Assembly: GCA_050084985.1 (NCBI GenBank)
Contig: JBITNC010000001.1
Coordinates: forward strand, 22,816,001 to 22,880,000
DNA length: 64,000 bases
Source: Nageia nagi
Lineage: Eukaryota; Pinophyta
Direction: 5' to 3'
The position numbers and the translations under genes were made by a program. Position 1 is the stretch's first letter, and every line of letters begins with the position of its first letter. Of the stretch, positions 11,105-23,114 are shown one piece after another. The notes under the pieces are model-generated. The model saw only the letters and a list, made by a program, of their open reading frames with translations. It was not told the DNA's origin and did no database searches.

Positions 11105-11656
11105 CATTTGGGCTGCAATGCCATTCGAAGCCACATACCATACTGGCAGTCCTCCTCCAACGCCTTACTCCTACAAATCTCCCCCTCCTCCGTCGTATTT
11201 TCCTGCTCCCATTCAGAAGCCTACACCTATACCATCCCCACCACTGGACAAACCCTCACTGCCTCCGCTGGTAGAAAAGCCACCCCTGGTGCCTACAAAA
11301 CCTTCTCCAATGTCAGCCTCTCCTCCAAAGCCAACTCCGCCACCAAATTAAACAAAGCCCCCTCCAGTGGTGGTAAAACCACCTCCAATTTACACAAAAC
11401 CCCCTCCATCGCATGTTCCAAAGCGTCTAGTAGTGACAAAGCCACCCCCTATTCACACAAAACCCCCTCCACCACTTGTTCCAAAGCCTCTAGTCTATCC
11501 TAAATACCCACTCCAGTGGTGGTGAAGCCACACCCTCCTCCTGTCGTCACTTCAACCCCGTCCAATGTCTATCCACCCCCACATTCCAAGTCTCCTGTTT
11601 ACCCCCCACCTGAACAGCACTACCCCTACAAGAAGTCTCCCCGTCCTCCGTATTAA
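11105..11656 (+). pseudogene. Proline-rich cell-wall protein gene, copy 1, 5'-truncated
   Basis: This matches copy 2 (31919-32498) from the signal-peptide codons to the stop. It encodes a secreted Pro-rich protein with SPPPTPYSYKSPPPPSYF, then KPTPIPSPPL and VEKPP-type repeats, which in this family would be a structural cell-wall protein. The initiator Met and most of the signal peptide are missing because the LTR of element C lies directly upstream. The frame from 11118 stops at a TAA at about 11349-11351 (PPPN-stop, where copy 2 has a Phe codon), then continues with further frame changes (PKYPLQWW-stop) to the final TAA. The family name is by composition, not by a database match. Confidence 0.82.
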
Positions 11657-12294
11657 ATAACTCAAAGAACACCAAATAAGGTACGTTATTCTTAGCATTT
11701 TGGTTTTTGTTGTAATGGTCACATCATCTACTGCATTGAAGCGTCTGCATCATGTTATTTACGTACCATTTCCTTGCTGCAGTTGTTCATTCGGTTCGAG
11801 GATGACTTGTAGCATTGCAAAAATACTTTTGTAGCCAGATCGGGAGAAGCACAATCGATCTATGCTCTTGTTAATCTCTATTTGAAAGTCTGTTACTACA
11901 ATGCTAAAATAAAATATCTCAGGCTTTCTGAGAACTTTCCATGCTTTGTGTCTTAATATTGTGCATCTTCTATGTATAATTTTCTATAAAATGGATTTTA
12001 TCCCATGAGATCTCTTAAATTAATCGTCGACGTTGAGGTTTCTTATACACAAGTCACTCTTAATCTTACAACGAAATACGGAAAATTTTAAGAGCCTTCA
12101 TTCAAAATGGACCTATAAATCCTAGGAGAATGTAGAAAAAATTTGTTGTCAATTGAAAATGAATTCTCAAAATAATGTAAATTATTGAATGATTTTTAAA
12201 CAGTTTTACAAAATAGATGTAAAAACTTAACAAAAAAGTTTAGTTTAAAAAATCATAGTAAATTTTTGAATTCATAAACTATTTAGTATATAAA

Positions 12295-12300
<6 letters not shown>

Positions 12301-12325
<25 letters not shown>
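12301..12325. repeat. (TA)n microsatellite
   Basis: An uninterrupted run of about 12 TA units in AT-rich DNA. Confidence 0.9.
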
Positions 12326-12329
<4 letters not shown>

Positions 12330-12370
12330 TGATTAAAATTTGAATACAAAGTAGTTTTTTCACAATGAAC

Positions 12371-12556
12371 GATGTTTGCAGAGGAAATGCTACCTGGCTG
12401 CAGAGAAAATACTCCCTACTCAATTGCAGAGGTAATACTCTTTACTGGTTGTACAAGAAATGCTCCCTATCTGGCTGCACAGAATGTGCTCCTTACCCAA
12501 CTAGAGAGAAAATGCTCCTTACCTGATTGCAGATTGCAGAAGAATTGCTCCCTATA
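12371..12556. repeat. 26-bp minisatellite, about 7 units
   Basis: The consensus is close to TGCAGAGAAAATGCTCCCTA plus CTGGC. Units start near 12371, 12400, 12426, 12450, 12476, 12502 and 12528, each with several differences. An 87-codon ORF (12372-12635) runs through it; 26 is not a multiple of three, so a conserved coding role is unlikely. Confidence 0.72.
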
Positions 12557-12990
12557 TAATTTCGATATCGCAATTCAATCATGTGGTATCATTTGGATGG
12601 ATGAGTTTGATATGTATATATATGCTAACCTATAAGTGGTTATTTAAGCAAGATTTTGTTTTTAGAATTTTTAGGAAAAAAAGTTAATATATTTAAAATC
12701 GCATTGAAAGATCAACTACATTGATCAAGAATATAATTTCTTTTTTATGAAATTTTGATTCTAATATGAAATCCACCATATATTATACTAACCAAATCAA
12801 AAAGTAGAAATCTGAAATTATAATTTTAATTGATCAATTTACCCTTCAAAATTTCTCCGATAGACAAGTGTAATACCAAATTTGAATTGACAAATTGTAG
12901 AATTTAAATGAAAATAAACTTGAGTAATTGTGTAGAGGGTTCCATGGGATATAAATACGAAATGGAAATATGTATATATAAATACGGAGA

Positions 12991-14375
12991 GATGGCGGAG
13001 TGAATGATCCTAGATTACTTTACATTTCAAGTTATATCTAACTCTTTCAATGGTCCACATAGGAGAAGAAATTGATGCAAAATGAGATTGAATTAGTTTT
13101 AGCATACTAGAGAAATTTGTTTATTTGGATATAGAATTAGCTTATATTGTTAGAAGTGAAATAGATTCTTATGAGTAAAAGTTGAAATTTATGTAGATAT
13201 TTGTAATTTTTAAAAGGATAATTTATTAGCATTATTTCTATTATTTTGGTATATTTTTGTTTATAGATTGTGATTAATTTGTTTTTTATAAAAAAAAAAT
13301 ATAAAATAAATTATTATTATTATTATTACTTAGAGTTTTCAAAAGTAATTGTTGATTTTATTTGTTACCATATTTTAATTTTTTATAAAAAGTTTTTGAT
13401 ATGATATTGGTACATGTCAATTTTGAAGATTTAAGTTGAATTTCAATGATCTTTGATTCGGTTATTTTGATTAAAACTTTGGTTATTATAAATCATTAAT
13501 ATAAATATTTTTATTATATTAATTTATGTTATAAAAAAATATTATAATGTAAGCTTATGCAAATGGAGCTAACTGTCTTTTAAAGCAATATAAAAAAACA
13601 TGTAAAAAATAAATATTGTTTTAAGATATTACAAAAACCTTTTTCAAGGTTAGATCCATAGAAAATTATTCTATTTTCTCTTATGATTATAGCTATTAAA
13701 TTTGTTAATAGTAATTAGACTAAATATTTGATTTAATTCAAATTACATTTATTTTATCAATAGCAAAGAGAATAAAAATCTACTTCAAATTAGATATTCC
13801 TCACATTATGTATTTAGTTTTTAATTTAAGTATATTTTCATACATATTTTTCAAAGTCTTCTTGGGTGTTTTATTTTAAAGAAATATCAATTGAAATTTT
13901 ATTTATTACTTACTTGGTTAATTGTAATGCTCATTTAAAACTCTCAACTAACTTTTTGATTCAAATATCTCTACACAATACCATAAATTTGGTCCTTAAC
14001 TTCCTAAATGTTTATATTTCATCCTTTTTAATATTTTTTTGGTAAGGTTAAAATATATTTACAACAGGTTTTTCAGAAAATAGAGCCTCAAAACTTGTAT
14101 TTACAAGATTATAGATATTAAACAAAGTATCATTTGGAACAAAAAGGAACATAAAATAAACTTCATATAGCTAAACTAAGAACAATGTGCTATAGTTTCC
14201 CATCCTTCTTTACTGATTTCTAATTGTACAATCCATGCATTGATTTAACAATTGAGCTCCATTCAATCTCAAATTTATAGCCTTTCTTGTTGAAACATTC
14301 CCACAATAGTTCCATCTCCATATTCGTCAATTCTTCTTAATTTAGGATCAGAATAATTGTAGATACTTCCTTCTA
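12991..14375. other. AT-rich stretch without recognised gene
   Basis: Long A/T runs and short TTATTA repeats near 13310-13330. No ORF, RNA gene or element end was recognised on either strand. Confidence 0.6.
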
Positions 14376-14855
14376 ATGAGAGGTCAAAGTCACCTTCCAT
14401 TTTTTGCCTCCAAACCTTTTTTAATTATACCAAGGAAACTAGGTGGCCTTCATTGCTCTTCTTATCATTCTAACATTTCTCCATTCCTTACCACACTTGT
14501 CAATCCACCCCCATTTTGCAAAATTCCTCTACTTCCTGTAGACCTCTTTAAATCTCATCTTAGGGATAAGAGTTTTAATCTTTCTATAACCTATAGGGCC
14601 CTTCTTAGAGTGCTATTCTTAAGGCAGTTGAGGCTTAGGATGTTGTTGGGGGCCATTTTCCCTCTCCAACTTACCTTGGATACCCATAGAGGAATCTAAC
14701 TCCTGATATCCATACTTTGATGAGAATCATCTCCATTCTTCTTTTCCTATAGGGGGTGCCCGAAGGTCCTCTAAATCCTCATCCTTCGAATGGAGAGGGG
14801 ATTCAATAGGGGTGTTTGCTACCATGCTAGTAGTGACTGGAGGAATTGGTAAATC
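14376..14855. other. Unassigned sequence downstream of the 14856-15900 ORF remnant
   Basis: Both strands have short open stretches (107 codons at 14376-14699 on the plus strand) with no recognised domain. It may be the tail of the same transposon-derived unit as 14856-15900. Confidence 0.35.
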
Positions 14856-15900
14856 CTATTTCTTTTCCTCTTCCACCTCCATCTTGCTCAATTTGACTCC
14901 CTCATCCTCATAATCCTTATCATCTAAGTAATACACCATCTTGATTCTAACTTCAAGTTTAGGTTCTAACTTTTTCTCTTGTAGGTCAAAATCCTCTAAG
15001 TCATAAGAAAGCTCTATCAATGGGGGGCTAGTAGGCTCCATCAATGAAGAAGGGCTCCTATTGGCTTCATGAATTAGAAGGTCACTAGGAGTGGGGTCTA
15101 ATAATGGTGGAATATTCATTTGTTGGTACAAGGACCTCATCTTTCTTGGACCCAAATTCACAAAATATACTAAAATTTTGATAAGCCCTGATAAACCAAA
15201 ATTACTTGCCTATTCTTCCTAATGAATGCATCTAGGGAGTGAAAAAGGAAGTAACATATATTTATTCTATAACTACCTCTGAAGTGGTTTAACAACACAA
15301 AATGAATGCCAAATAATTTAATGTATCTTCCCTCCATCATGAATAGCTTCACTATCACCTTCACCACCTCATTCCACTGGTAGTGATTGGAGGATATATG
15401 ACAAGTAAACTTCCTTATTTTAGGATGGGGGACCCCTACATCGTAGAACAACTACACCTATAAGATTGTAATCTTCAAATATTTATTGTATTTTTTTCTT
15501 GAATTGTCCATGCCCATAGTTACTTCAATTAATTTCTAATTATTGGAAAAGTACTTTCCATCCACCAAAACTCGTCCATCATCCCAAGAATCAACTACTT
15601 GTCTAAACCATCTAGGATTGTATCCATTAAGGGAGTCCACAAAACCATTAACACCTCTATTAAAAATAATTCTCCACACTTCTAGGTCCCTTCTGAATTC
15701 TTCCCCTATAGGAGGTTCTAGGTGCTCCTGACCCATCATTCTTTCTATATGAAAATAAAGGTGATCTTTGTTATAGGTGATATTATTAAGAAGATGGTGA
15801 CAGAGGTGCCTAACAAACTATCTAATCCAAACCCTCCACCTACCTATTGAATCTATATTCCATCTCCTCTTAGTCTATGGTAGTTGTATGGGGGGAAGGT
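14856..15900 (-). pseudogene. Unrecognised transposon-like ORF remnant
   Basis: Three minus-strand ORFs (15739-15536, 15451-15170, 15161-14856) read in succession as one decayed protein, and similar open sequence extends upstream to about 15900. The first part has LEVWRIIFNRGVNGFVDSL and then DSWDDGRVLVDGKYF. The middle has KLFGIHFVLLNHFRG. The last part is acidic and Pro-rich (EDFDLQEKKLEPK). I do not recognise a named domain. The pattern suggests a transposon-associated gene of plants, but this is inference. It lies just downstream of a LINE tail on the same strand, so it could also be part of a composite unit. Confidence 0.4.
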
Positions 15901-15959
15901 ATGTCCCATCTGCAAAGACTTCCCTTCGAGTGTGTCTTCCTTCTAACATGCTAATCACA

Positions 15960-16500
15960 TGTGAAGCACTCAATCACACCATCCCTACCATTGTTGGATT
16001 CCTTCTCTTCATGTTTATAGTAGACCTTCTAATTTTCATCCACCATATAGTAGATCTTTCTTATTAGCCTCTCCATAAATATTGATTTCTGTTGGAATAT
16101 ATGTCTATTCCTTTCTTTCCAAATCTTCTAGAGCATGTGGGGGAGTTTCATTATCCATTTTGATTTCTCCTCTTTTTCAAGAACATTAGGGGGCATTTTG
16201 AAATTAACTTCGCTATACAAACCCTAGGTTCAAATCTCTTATTCCTTAGGACTCCCTTCCAGACATCCTATGTGAAAGGGTAGAATTAGCAGAGGTGATC
16301 CATAGTTTTCTCTACTTTGTAGCATAGGGAGAATTTGTTGATTAGCACTTGTCCTCTTTTCCTCAAGTTGTCAATGGTGGAAATTCATCTCTTATAGACC
16401 CACCAAAGAAAGTGAACAATCTTAGGAGTGACACCCTTCAACTAGACTTTCTTGATTGGGAAATCATTGGGATGAGCATCAAATAGTTCTAGATAATCAA
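15960..16500 (-). pseudogene. LINE ORF2 C-terminal fragment (zf-RVT region)
   Basis: The minus strand encodes, with stops, a sequence containing LKGVTPKIVHFLWWVYKR, then STIDNLRKRGQVL, then CYKVEKTMDHLC and DVWKGVLR. This is the pattern of the zinc-binding region at the end of plant L1-type reverse transcriptases. The Cys-x2-Cys pair is partly lost. No reverse-transcriptase core is seen upstream, so only the tail survives. Confidence 0.68.
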
Positions 16501-16779
16501 ATTTCATAGAATGCACCCCTTCTTTTCTAGGTATCCATCTTATAATGTCTAGATTATAGTCTAGAGATAAAAGATGCTGCAATTAATAATCAGTTAACCA
16601 CATCTGCTACTCTACATTAGTACAAAAGTAGCAATATATGACTAAATAAACTACTAAAAAATGTATATAGATGACTATTTTTGATCATTTGACCATTAAT
16701 AGTTTATTATCGATCATTTATCTTATGATAAAATTTATGATTAAACTATGTTGATCATTTATTTGTTCATTGATTTAGT

Positions 16780-17046
16780 CACTGATTTAGTCATAAATTT
16801 AGTAGTATATTTACTCATTGATTAAGTCATGAATTTAGAAGTATATTTAATCATTGATTTAATAATATATTCAATAATAAATTTAGTAGTATATTTAGTC
16901 ATTAATTTAATCATATATTTAATCATTGATTTAGTCATATATTTAGTCATTAATTTAATCATATATTTAGTTATTAATTTAATCGAATATTTAGTCATTG
17001 CATTCATCATATATGTAGCCATTGCATTAGTTATAAATTTAATCAT
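16780..17046. repeat. 12-bp-based tandem repeat open on both strands
   Basis: Successive units of about 12 bp (ATTTAGTCATTA, ATTTAATCATAT and variants) form a higher-order pattern near 24-36 bp. Because the unit is a multiple of three and lacks stops in one frame of each strand, it gives a 76-codon ORF on the plus strand and a 74-codon ORF on the minus strand, both low-complexity (Ile/Leu/Val or Lys/Met/Ile). Neither looks like a gene. Confidence 0.82.
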
Positions 17047-17500
17047 TTTTATTTATTGATTACCATTAGTTGGTAATAAATAAAGTCATGAAATAAATAA
17101 TTAAGTAAATACCATAAATTTTATAATGCAAAAAAAGTATAATATTAAATTTGAACTAAAAAGATAAAAGTAAATAAAAATATTACACATTTGAATAAAA
17201 TAAAACAAACTAAAATTAAAGGATTTGATTCATGATGTTAAATAAAGGTAATGTGGAATTAAAAAAAATAATAGAAATATGCATATCAAATTATAAGATG
17301 TCTAAAAGTGTATATGTAGATACAATAAAAAAATTGTAAAAGTTGTATAAGAGTTCCCACTCTTTCAAAAATACGTTTATAATTAAAATTCCTAAACAAT
17401 AAAAATAAAATACTACATAAAGCTGTGAGCCATGATGTCTAACAACTAGTACATAATAAATATGTTGATTAGCTATGCAATCATTTTTGTAGATACTTTA
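17047..17500. other. AT-rich stretch without recognised gene
   Basis: Very A-rich, with no ORF or repeat structure that I can name. Confidence 0.55.
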
Positions 17501-19115
17501 GTGAACATCATGTGAAGGATCCTTCTTTCTCTTTCAAATGAGTAGCTCCTTCTATCTTGTCCTCATAAGTAAGGGGTACATTACTTGTAACTTTTAAAAT
17601 ATTAACATTTGTATCTCTTATTTCCTTCCAAGTTGACTCCATGCATAATTGATATAGAGTGAATTCATCCAATGCCCACAATATCACCATCAAATGGATC
17701 CAATACCTTAACTTTATCCCCTTATTTGAGTTTATCAATACATTTTTGCATAAAGAAAAAAAATAACACATTATATCAATAAGTTATGAAAGGGAAAAAA
17801 ATATAAATAATCATGACAATGCATGCATACTAGATACATAAGATTATAATATTTTTATTATGCATTTGATTAGTCTTAACTTTATCAACAAATGTTGTCA
17901 TTTAGTTGCATAATTCCTTATAAACTATTTAAACAAAATTGGCATGTCATTTCATAAGTAAAATATAATTCTTGAGAAACTACTATATTACCTCAAACAC
18001 AAGTATTATTGGGCTGCACATTCTTGTCCACTGGTTCATGATCACTATCAATATTGGTATGATTTTTGTTGGCATCAAGGTGTTTTTGATTTTCTTGTTG
18101 CTTTGATAAAATTGTTTTGCATATAGTTAAAAGAGATAAAATGTTGATAAAATGATACTTTCAATAATGCAAAAGATATAATATTATGAACCAAACTTAA
18201 CACATCAATAAAACCTCTTACCTGATTTAAATTTGTAGGATTATGATCATTCCATGCTTAGTAAGAATATGTAAGAAACTCATTAAATGTTGATAGCCTT
18301 CATTTGAGTTAGCATGATTTGGAGTGGCTTTTACTGGGCATTCCATACATGGTTGTAAAATCTCTATTGGTGAACTTGATTTACATTTCATGCTACTCTT
18401 AGATTTTTTAAGATCTAGTGTTGCCATATAATTGATAATATCTTCAACACCTGCCTCTCTATTATTATTTTCTACCTAAAGTACAATGTCAATTTAACAC
18501 ATACTTAGTTCAATAAAAATCAAAATAAATAATACAATTTAAATTGAATTAATTTAAAAGCCATACACTTACTTCAAATTTCTTTATATTGGCCTGCAAC
18601 CTGCCTTGGCCAAATGTATATCCAACCCTCACATTCTCTCTTGCTCTCTTTCCTTTGTTACTCTTTTTCAAATATTCTTTGTAATGCATAATTTATTTCA
18701 TTACCTTCCATTTTTTGGGAAATGAAGTAGATTCTAACCTCTCTTTTCCTTACATGATTATTTTTCTATAATTGTATATGAAATTATTCATCAAAAGTCT
18801 CATCTTGTTCTTATAATATTTCCTAGAGATTTGTGCACCAATGGTGTCAAAGTCATTTTCCATTTTTTGTATAACATATTCCACATGCTATGGATATTGA
18901 TCTATAAAATTTGATTTGCAAATATCTGAATGATTCCTACTTCTTATGCCCAACTCGGAGGCCCATCTTGCAACATTTTTTCCAATGGGTTCACCATCTC
19001 TTGATACCTCAACCATGAATGGCTTCTTCTCTTCTAATATTCTTTCTTTTGCATGCCTCTTTGTATATCTATACAAATATTTACTCAATTTCTTTCTTTT
19101 AACAAAAGCAAACAC
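17500..19115 (-). pseudogene. CACTA (En/Spm)-type plant transposase-associated gene remnant
   Basis: The clearest part (19115-18640) reads, with stops, KKPFMVEVSRDGEPIGKNVA, then RNHSDICKSNF, FDTIGAQISRKYYKNKM and SFPKKWKVMK. The GEPIGKN...SDICKSNF pattern resembles the plant En/Spm-type transposase family (Ptta/En/Spm, PF03004). A downstream piece (17771-17508) has DPFDGDIVGIG in an alternate frame followed by a KEGSFT end, loosely like the DUF8039 segment often found after that domain. The part between is unrecognised. No terminal inverted repeats were found, so the element is called only from protein patterns. Confidence 0.42.
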
Positions 19116-19603
19116 ATCTTATGTTGAACCACTAGCAATAAGAGTATTTTAAGGTACATCAGATGCAAGAAAACTCTCTTCAAGAATTTCTTTAAGCTAC
19201 ACATCACCATGTGCTATATTAGGCTATAACAAGTTGCACATTATCATAACTAACTTTTTCACCAACCTCATTTGTTGGATCACACAAACGTTGGCTTCTA
19301 TGAATTGGCAACACTATATTTTTTACTACAACCTACATATTTTTTCTCCCCATTGTTTGTACAATAAATCAAAAACCATCATATCATGTCTTACATACAT
19401 AAATATTTTTCTTATAAAATTTTATGAAATAGTATTAAAAAAATAATATACTACTTAACAGGTTTACAACTTGCCTATTTGAAAAACCAAGATGTGACAA
19501 ATATTCATTAATCTTGGGCATGCATTCTTTACGAAAGTGTTCATAATCTATCATTGGAATTTTAGTATTAGAATCCCTATCATCTAATTTGTGTCTTAAA
19601 TTT
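19116..19603. other. Unassigned sequence between the CACTA-like remnant and the PPR pseudogene
   Basis: On the minus strand 19470-19620 reads DDRDSNTKIPMIDYEHFRKE in an open stretch, possibly a further piece of the transposon-derived gene. Nothing else is recognisable. Confidence 0.35.
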
Positions 19604-21165
19604 TTAAAAATTAGAGAAATTATCTAGTGAGATGAAGGCAATGAGGTATATTCCAAACACAATACTTGCATTGCATGATATAGAGGCTGATGATAAAGAA
19701 TTACTTCTCTACTAGCATAGAGAAAAGTTGGCAATTGCTTCTTGGTTGTTGAAGACCCCCTAGAACCAATATTAGAGTTGTGAAGAACCTTCAAGTATGC
19801 GATGACTACCATAATGCAACCAATTTTATCAAATGTTATGGTTTGAGTGCCTGATAGACATGTATACAAAATATGGAAGAATACATAAGGCCTAGGAATG
19901 TTTTGAAAAAATATATGATGCAAGCATAATTTCATGGACTGCCATGATTGGAGGATATGCAATTCATGGGTACAACAAGGATGCCCTAAAGCTCTTTATT
20001 CTCATGAAATACTTGAGAAATAACCCTAACAATATAACGTTAGTATGTGTTCTACTTGCATGTAGCCATGGAGGTCTAGTGGATGAGGGTTGTAAATAGT
20101 TTAATAGCATGTGTGACTCTTCTTGCATTATTCCTGGGATATCTCATTATACATGCATTGTTGACCTTCTTGGTTGTGTAGGTTATCTTGAGGAATTGTT
20201 AAGACGTCCATAAAATTTAAATTACATGTGTGGATGTCTCTAGTTAGTCCTTGTAGATCACATAAGAATGTAGGAATAAGGGAATTTATGGTAACAATCC
20301 TTTATTTATTGGAGCCTTGAAATGCCTCATCTTGTGTTCTTCTTTCAAATATTTATGCTAAAGTGGATAGCTGGGATGATATTCAAAGATTAAGGACATT
20401 GATGAAAAATAAAAGAATCAAGAAGATAACTATATAATTGGATTAAAGTTGACAAAAGGGTACATGATTTTCTTATCGAAGATAAATGACACCCACAAAC
20501 ACAAAATATCTATGGAAAATTGGAGAAATTATCTAGTGAGATGAAGGCAACATGGTATATTCCAAATACAATACCTACATTGCATGATGTGGAGGCTCAT
20601 GATAAAGAATTACTTCTTTGCCAGCATAGTGAAAAGTTGGTAATTGATTTGGTTTGTTAAAGACCCCTTGGAACCAATATTAGGGTTGTAAGGAACCTTT
20701 GAGTATGTGATGCTACCATTATACAATAAAGCCTATCAAATGTTGTGGTTTTGAGTGCCTTGATAGACATGTATGCAAAATATGGAAGAATACACAAGTC
20801 TCGATAATTGTTTGACAAAATGCATGATGCAAGCATAGTTTCATGGATTGGAAGATCATAGGATATGCATAAAAATAGATTCCTTGAAAAGGCTATAGAG
20901 ATTCTCTAGCAGATGCAGTTATCTGGTGTAAAACCAAACTATCACCTTTGCCAACATACTTCTAGTATGTGCACCATTAGAATTCTAGAAGAGCATGTAG
21001 ACATCCATCAAAGAGTAGTTGAAAATTATTTTTCATCGAATTTTGTGGTTGTGAATACCCTAATATAAATGTATGCAAAATGCTAAAGAATAGTCAAAGC
21101 CTAGGAATTATTTCATGAGATACATGATGCAGACATAGTTTCATGGACTACAATGATTGGATTAC
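19604..21165 (+). pseudogene. PPR-DYW pentatricopeptide protein pseudogene with internal duplication
   Basis: PLS-class PPR motifs are clear in translation: MYTKYGRIHKAR and ASIISWTAMIGGYAIHG (19855-19960), LLACSHGGLVDEG and HYTCIVDLLG (20040-20180). An E/E+ domain follows (SCVLLSNIYAKVDSWDD, 20330-20400), then the start of a DYW domain (DKELLLCQHSEKLVI, 20590-20650). Such proteins normally act in organellar RNA editing. A DYW start also occurs before the first PPR motif (19621-19740), and again at 20531 a DYW start runs directly into PPR motifs. The pattern is a direct duplication of about 910 bp. A further PPR motif lies at 21040-21165. Stops and frameshifts occur throughout; the organelle-targeting N-terminus is absent. 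Confidence 0.83.
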
Positions 21166-23114
21166 AAAGTAATTGAAATACAAAAACCAAATCCCTATTA
21201 GATTTTTAGCAATACAACCTCATGGCATGGAATGATAATATTATATACATGAATGAATATTTGGATTTGAGCTTACTTTATTAGTGATCATGATTTCTCA
21301 AAAGCCCTCTAAACACCATTTTTTTCTTCTGTCCACCATTGTAAAAAGCCTCTGAGGAAGATTTATAGCCTTTTCTATGCACTAGTTTGCCCTCCCAATG
21401 ACCAAAGGAAGCTCTAAAAATGGTAGAGATCTCATGATGAATATTGAATTTAAATAATACAAATGAGTAACATGAAAACCACTAATACAACCATTCCTCC
21501 ACTTGTTTCCCTCCAACCATGACTCCCTCCATCATTCTTTTTCCCTAAACTAGATTGAAAACCATTTTGGCATCTAAATCTTAGCCATTCAATCTATGGT
21601 AAGATCAAGGAAATATTTGTTTTATATCTCCTTGTTTTCTCTCCTAAGTTTTATATCCCCATCCTCAATTGAAAAATGAAATATGTGTTTTATTTCCTAC
21701 TTGCATTATTGAGTTTAGGGATTATAGCTTTTAGTAACTTAAGTAAATGTTATAAATGATTTTTAGCTATTGTAATTTTAATTATAATTTTTAGATTACT
21801 TCAATTTTTATTTTAGTTTTTACTATAATTCTTTTTTGATTTTAATTTTAACTTTCTTAAATATGGCTATTTCAATTTAATTTTATTAAACAATTGTATA
21901 TTTTTGGCTATTTAATTGAGAAACAAAATTTTCTATTATAAAATTTTGGCTATTTTTAATTTTTTTTTTAAATTATTTTAAAAATCTTGAAAGTAGCCTT
22001 TTTACAAGGAATTGAGCTTAGAAAAAACCTACAAACAACATTAGAATTTGGATCCTAAAACCTAGGAGTGTTTTGAATCATTTTTAGTTTAGCAACTTTC
22101 AACTTTCAGTCCTATCAATATGACTATGTCACTAACTCCTACCAATAACAAGATGAAGAAATGCTTATAAATCTTTATTAATATTATCTAGAATAAATTA
22201 TTAATAGCATTTGGAATAAAATTATTATTTCATATTTTAATACAAATATTTATCCTTCAAATATTAATGTTGAATTAAAAAATCTTTCACAAAAAAATAG
22301 CCTTGAGGTATAAAATTTAGAAATTTATGATTGGTAAGTCACATAGAATAGATGTTGAGGGTATTTATTTAAGGCATTTGATGAAAATGAAATTAAAAAT
22401 ATTTTGGATCAATTTCATAATAAATAAAAGGGAATGATCATTCTTAAGGTAATATATTAACTTACCAATTTGTTAAAGCTGGATAGTATTGACTTGATAT
22501 GTTAAAGATACAATGATGCTTAAAATTGTCATGTTTCTCAAATTACAAACCTTATGATTTTACTTGATGACTAAATTACTCATATTTTTATTCATTTATA
22601 ATTTCAAATTGTAATAAAATAGTACAACTTGATCAGTTTTAGTCAAGTGACTAATAGTTTTAGCCATGTGACTAAATGTTTTAGTCACATAGTCATATAT
22701 CTACCAAAAGTCTACTAGTGCTAGTAAGGTCATGGCTCACATGTTGAAGCATCCTTCATTATTATTTTCCACTATTACCTTTTAAATAGCATTGAGATTT
22801 CTATCCCATGTTGTCCCTTCCCCATATGGCAAGGTCTATCATGTTTGGACTCTGTATAAGGGCCTTATCACTAAACCACTCATCTTTCTTGTCTTTTTTT
22901 AATATATTTTATACATAATTAAAATTTAATATTTAATTAAAAAAAATTATATTTTTGGTATCTAAAAGATAAATAAATATATTAGATCTATTCATGATAT
23001 TTCTATTATTTATTCAAATAGTAGACTAACATATTCATTTCTATCTAGGTGAGTAAAGAAGTGAGGAATTATAAAAGGAATTATATATTTCAGAGTGAGT
23101 TTAAGATTCAAATG
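21166..23114. other. AT-rich stretch without recognised gene
   Basis: Long A/T runs. A short GTGACTAA-type direct repeat occurs near 22630-22690 (three tries of AGTCA...GTGACTAA). The rest of the 5' LTR of element D may begin in the last few hundred bases, but I cannot place its start. Confidence 0.5.

Larger units (their letters stand above)
11657..12990. other. 3' flank of proline-rich copy 1, shared with copy 2 and carrying an ~800-bp insertion
   Basis: The 3' flank stays similar to that of copy 2 (32499-32860) through GCGTCTGCATCATGTT and AATAAAATATCTCAGGC. It resumes at about 12870-12990, matching 32950-33068 (GAGTAATTGTGTAGAG). Between about 12060 and 12870 copy 1 has roughly 800 bp absent from copy 2, holding the microsatellite and minisatellite listed separately. 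The gene was therefore duplicated with its 3' flank. No gene is seen in the inserted part. Confidence 0.72.

Noticed and set aside
11108-11503. 131-codon alternative frame in proline-rich copy 1
   Set aside because: Ser/Thr/Ala-rich translation is the off-frame reading of Pro-rich repeats; copy 2 shows which frame carries the signal peptide.
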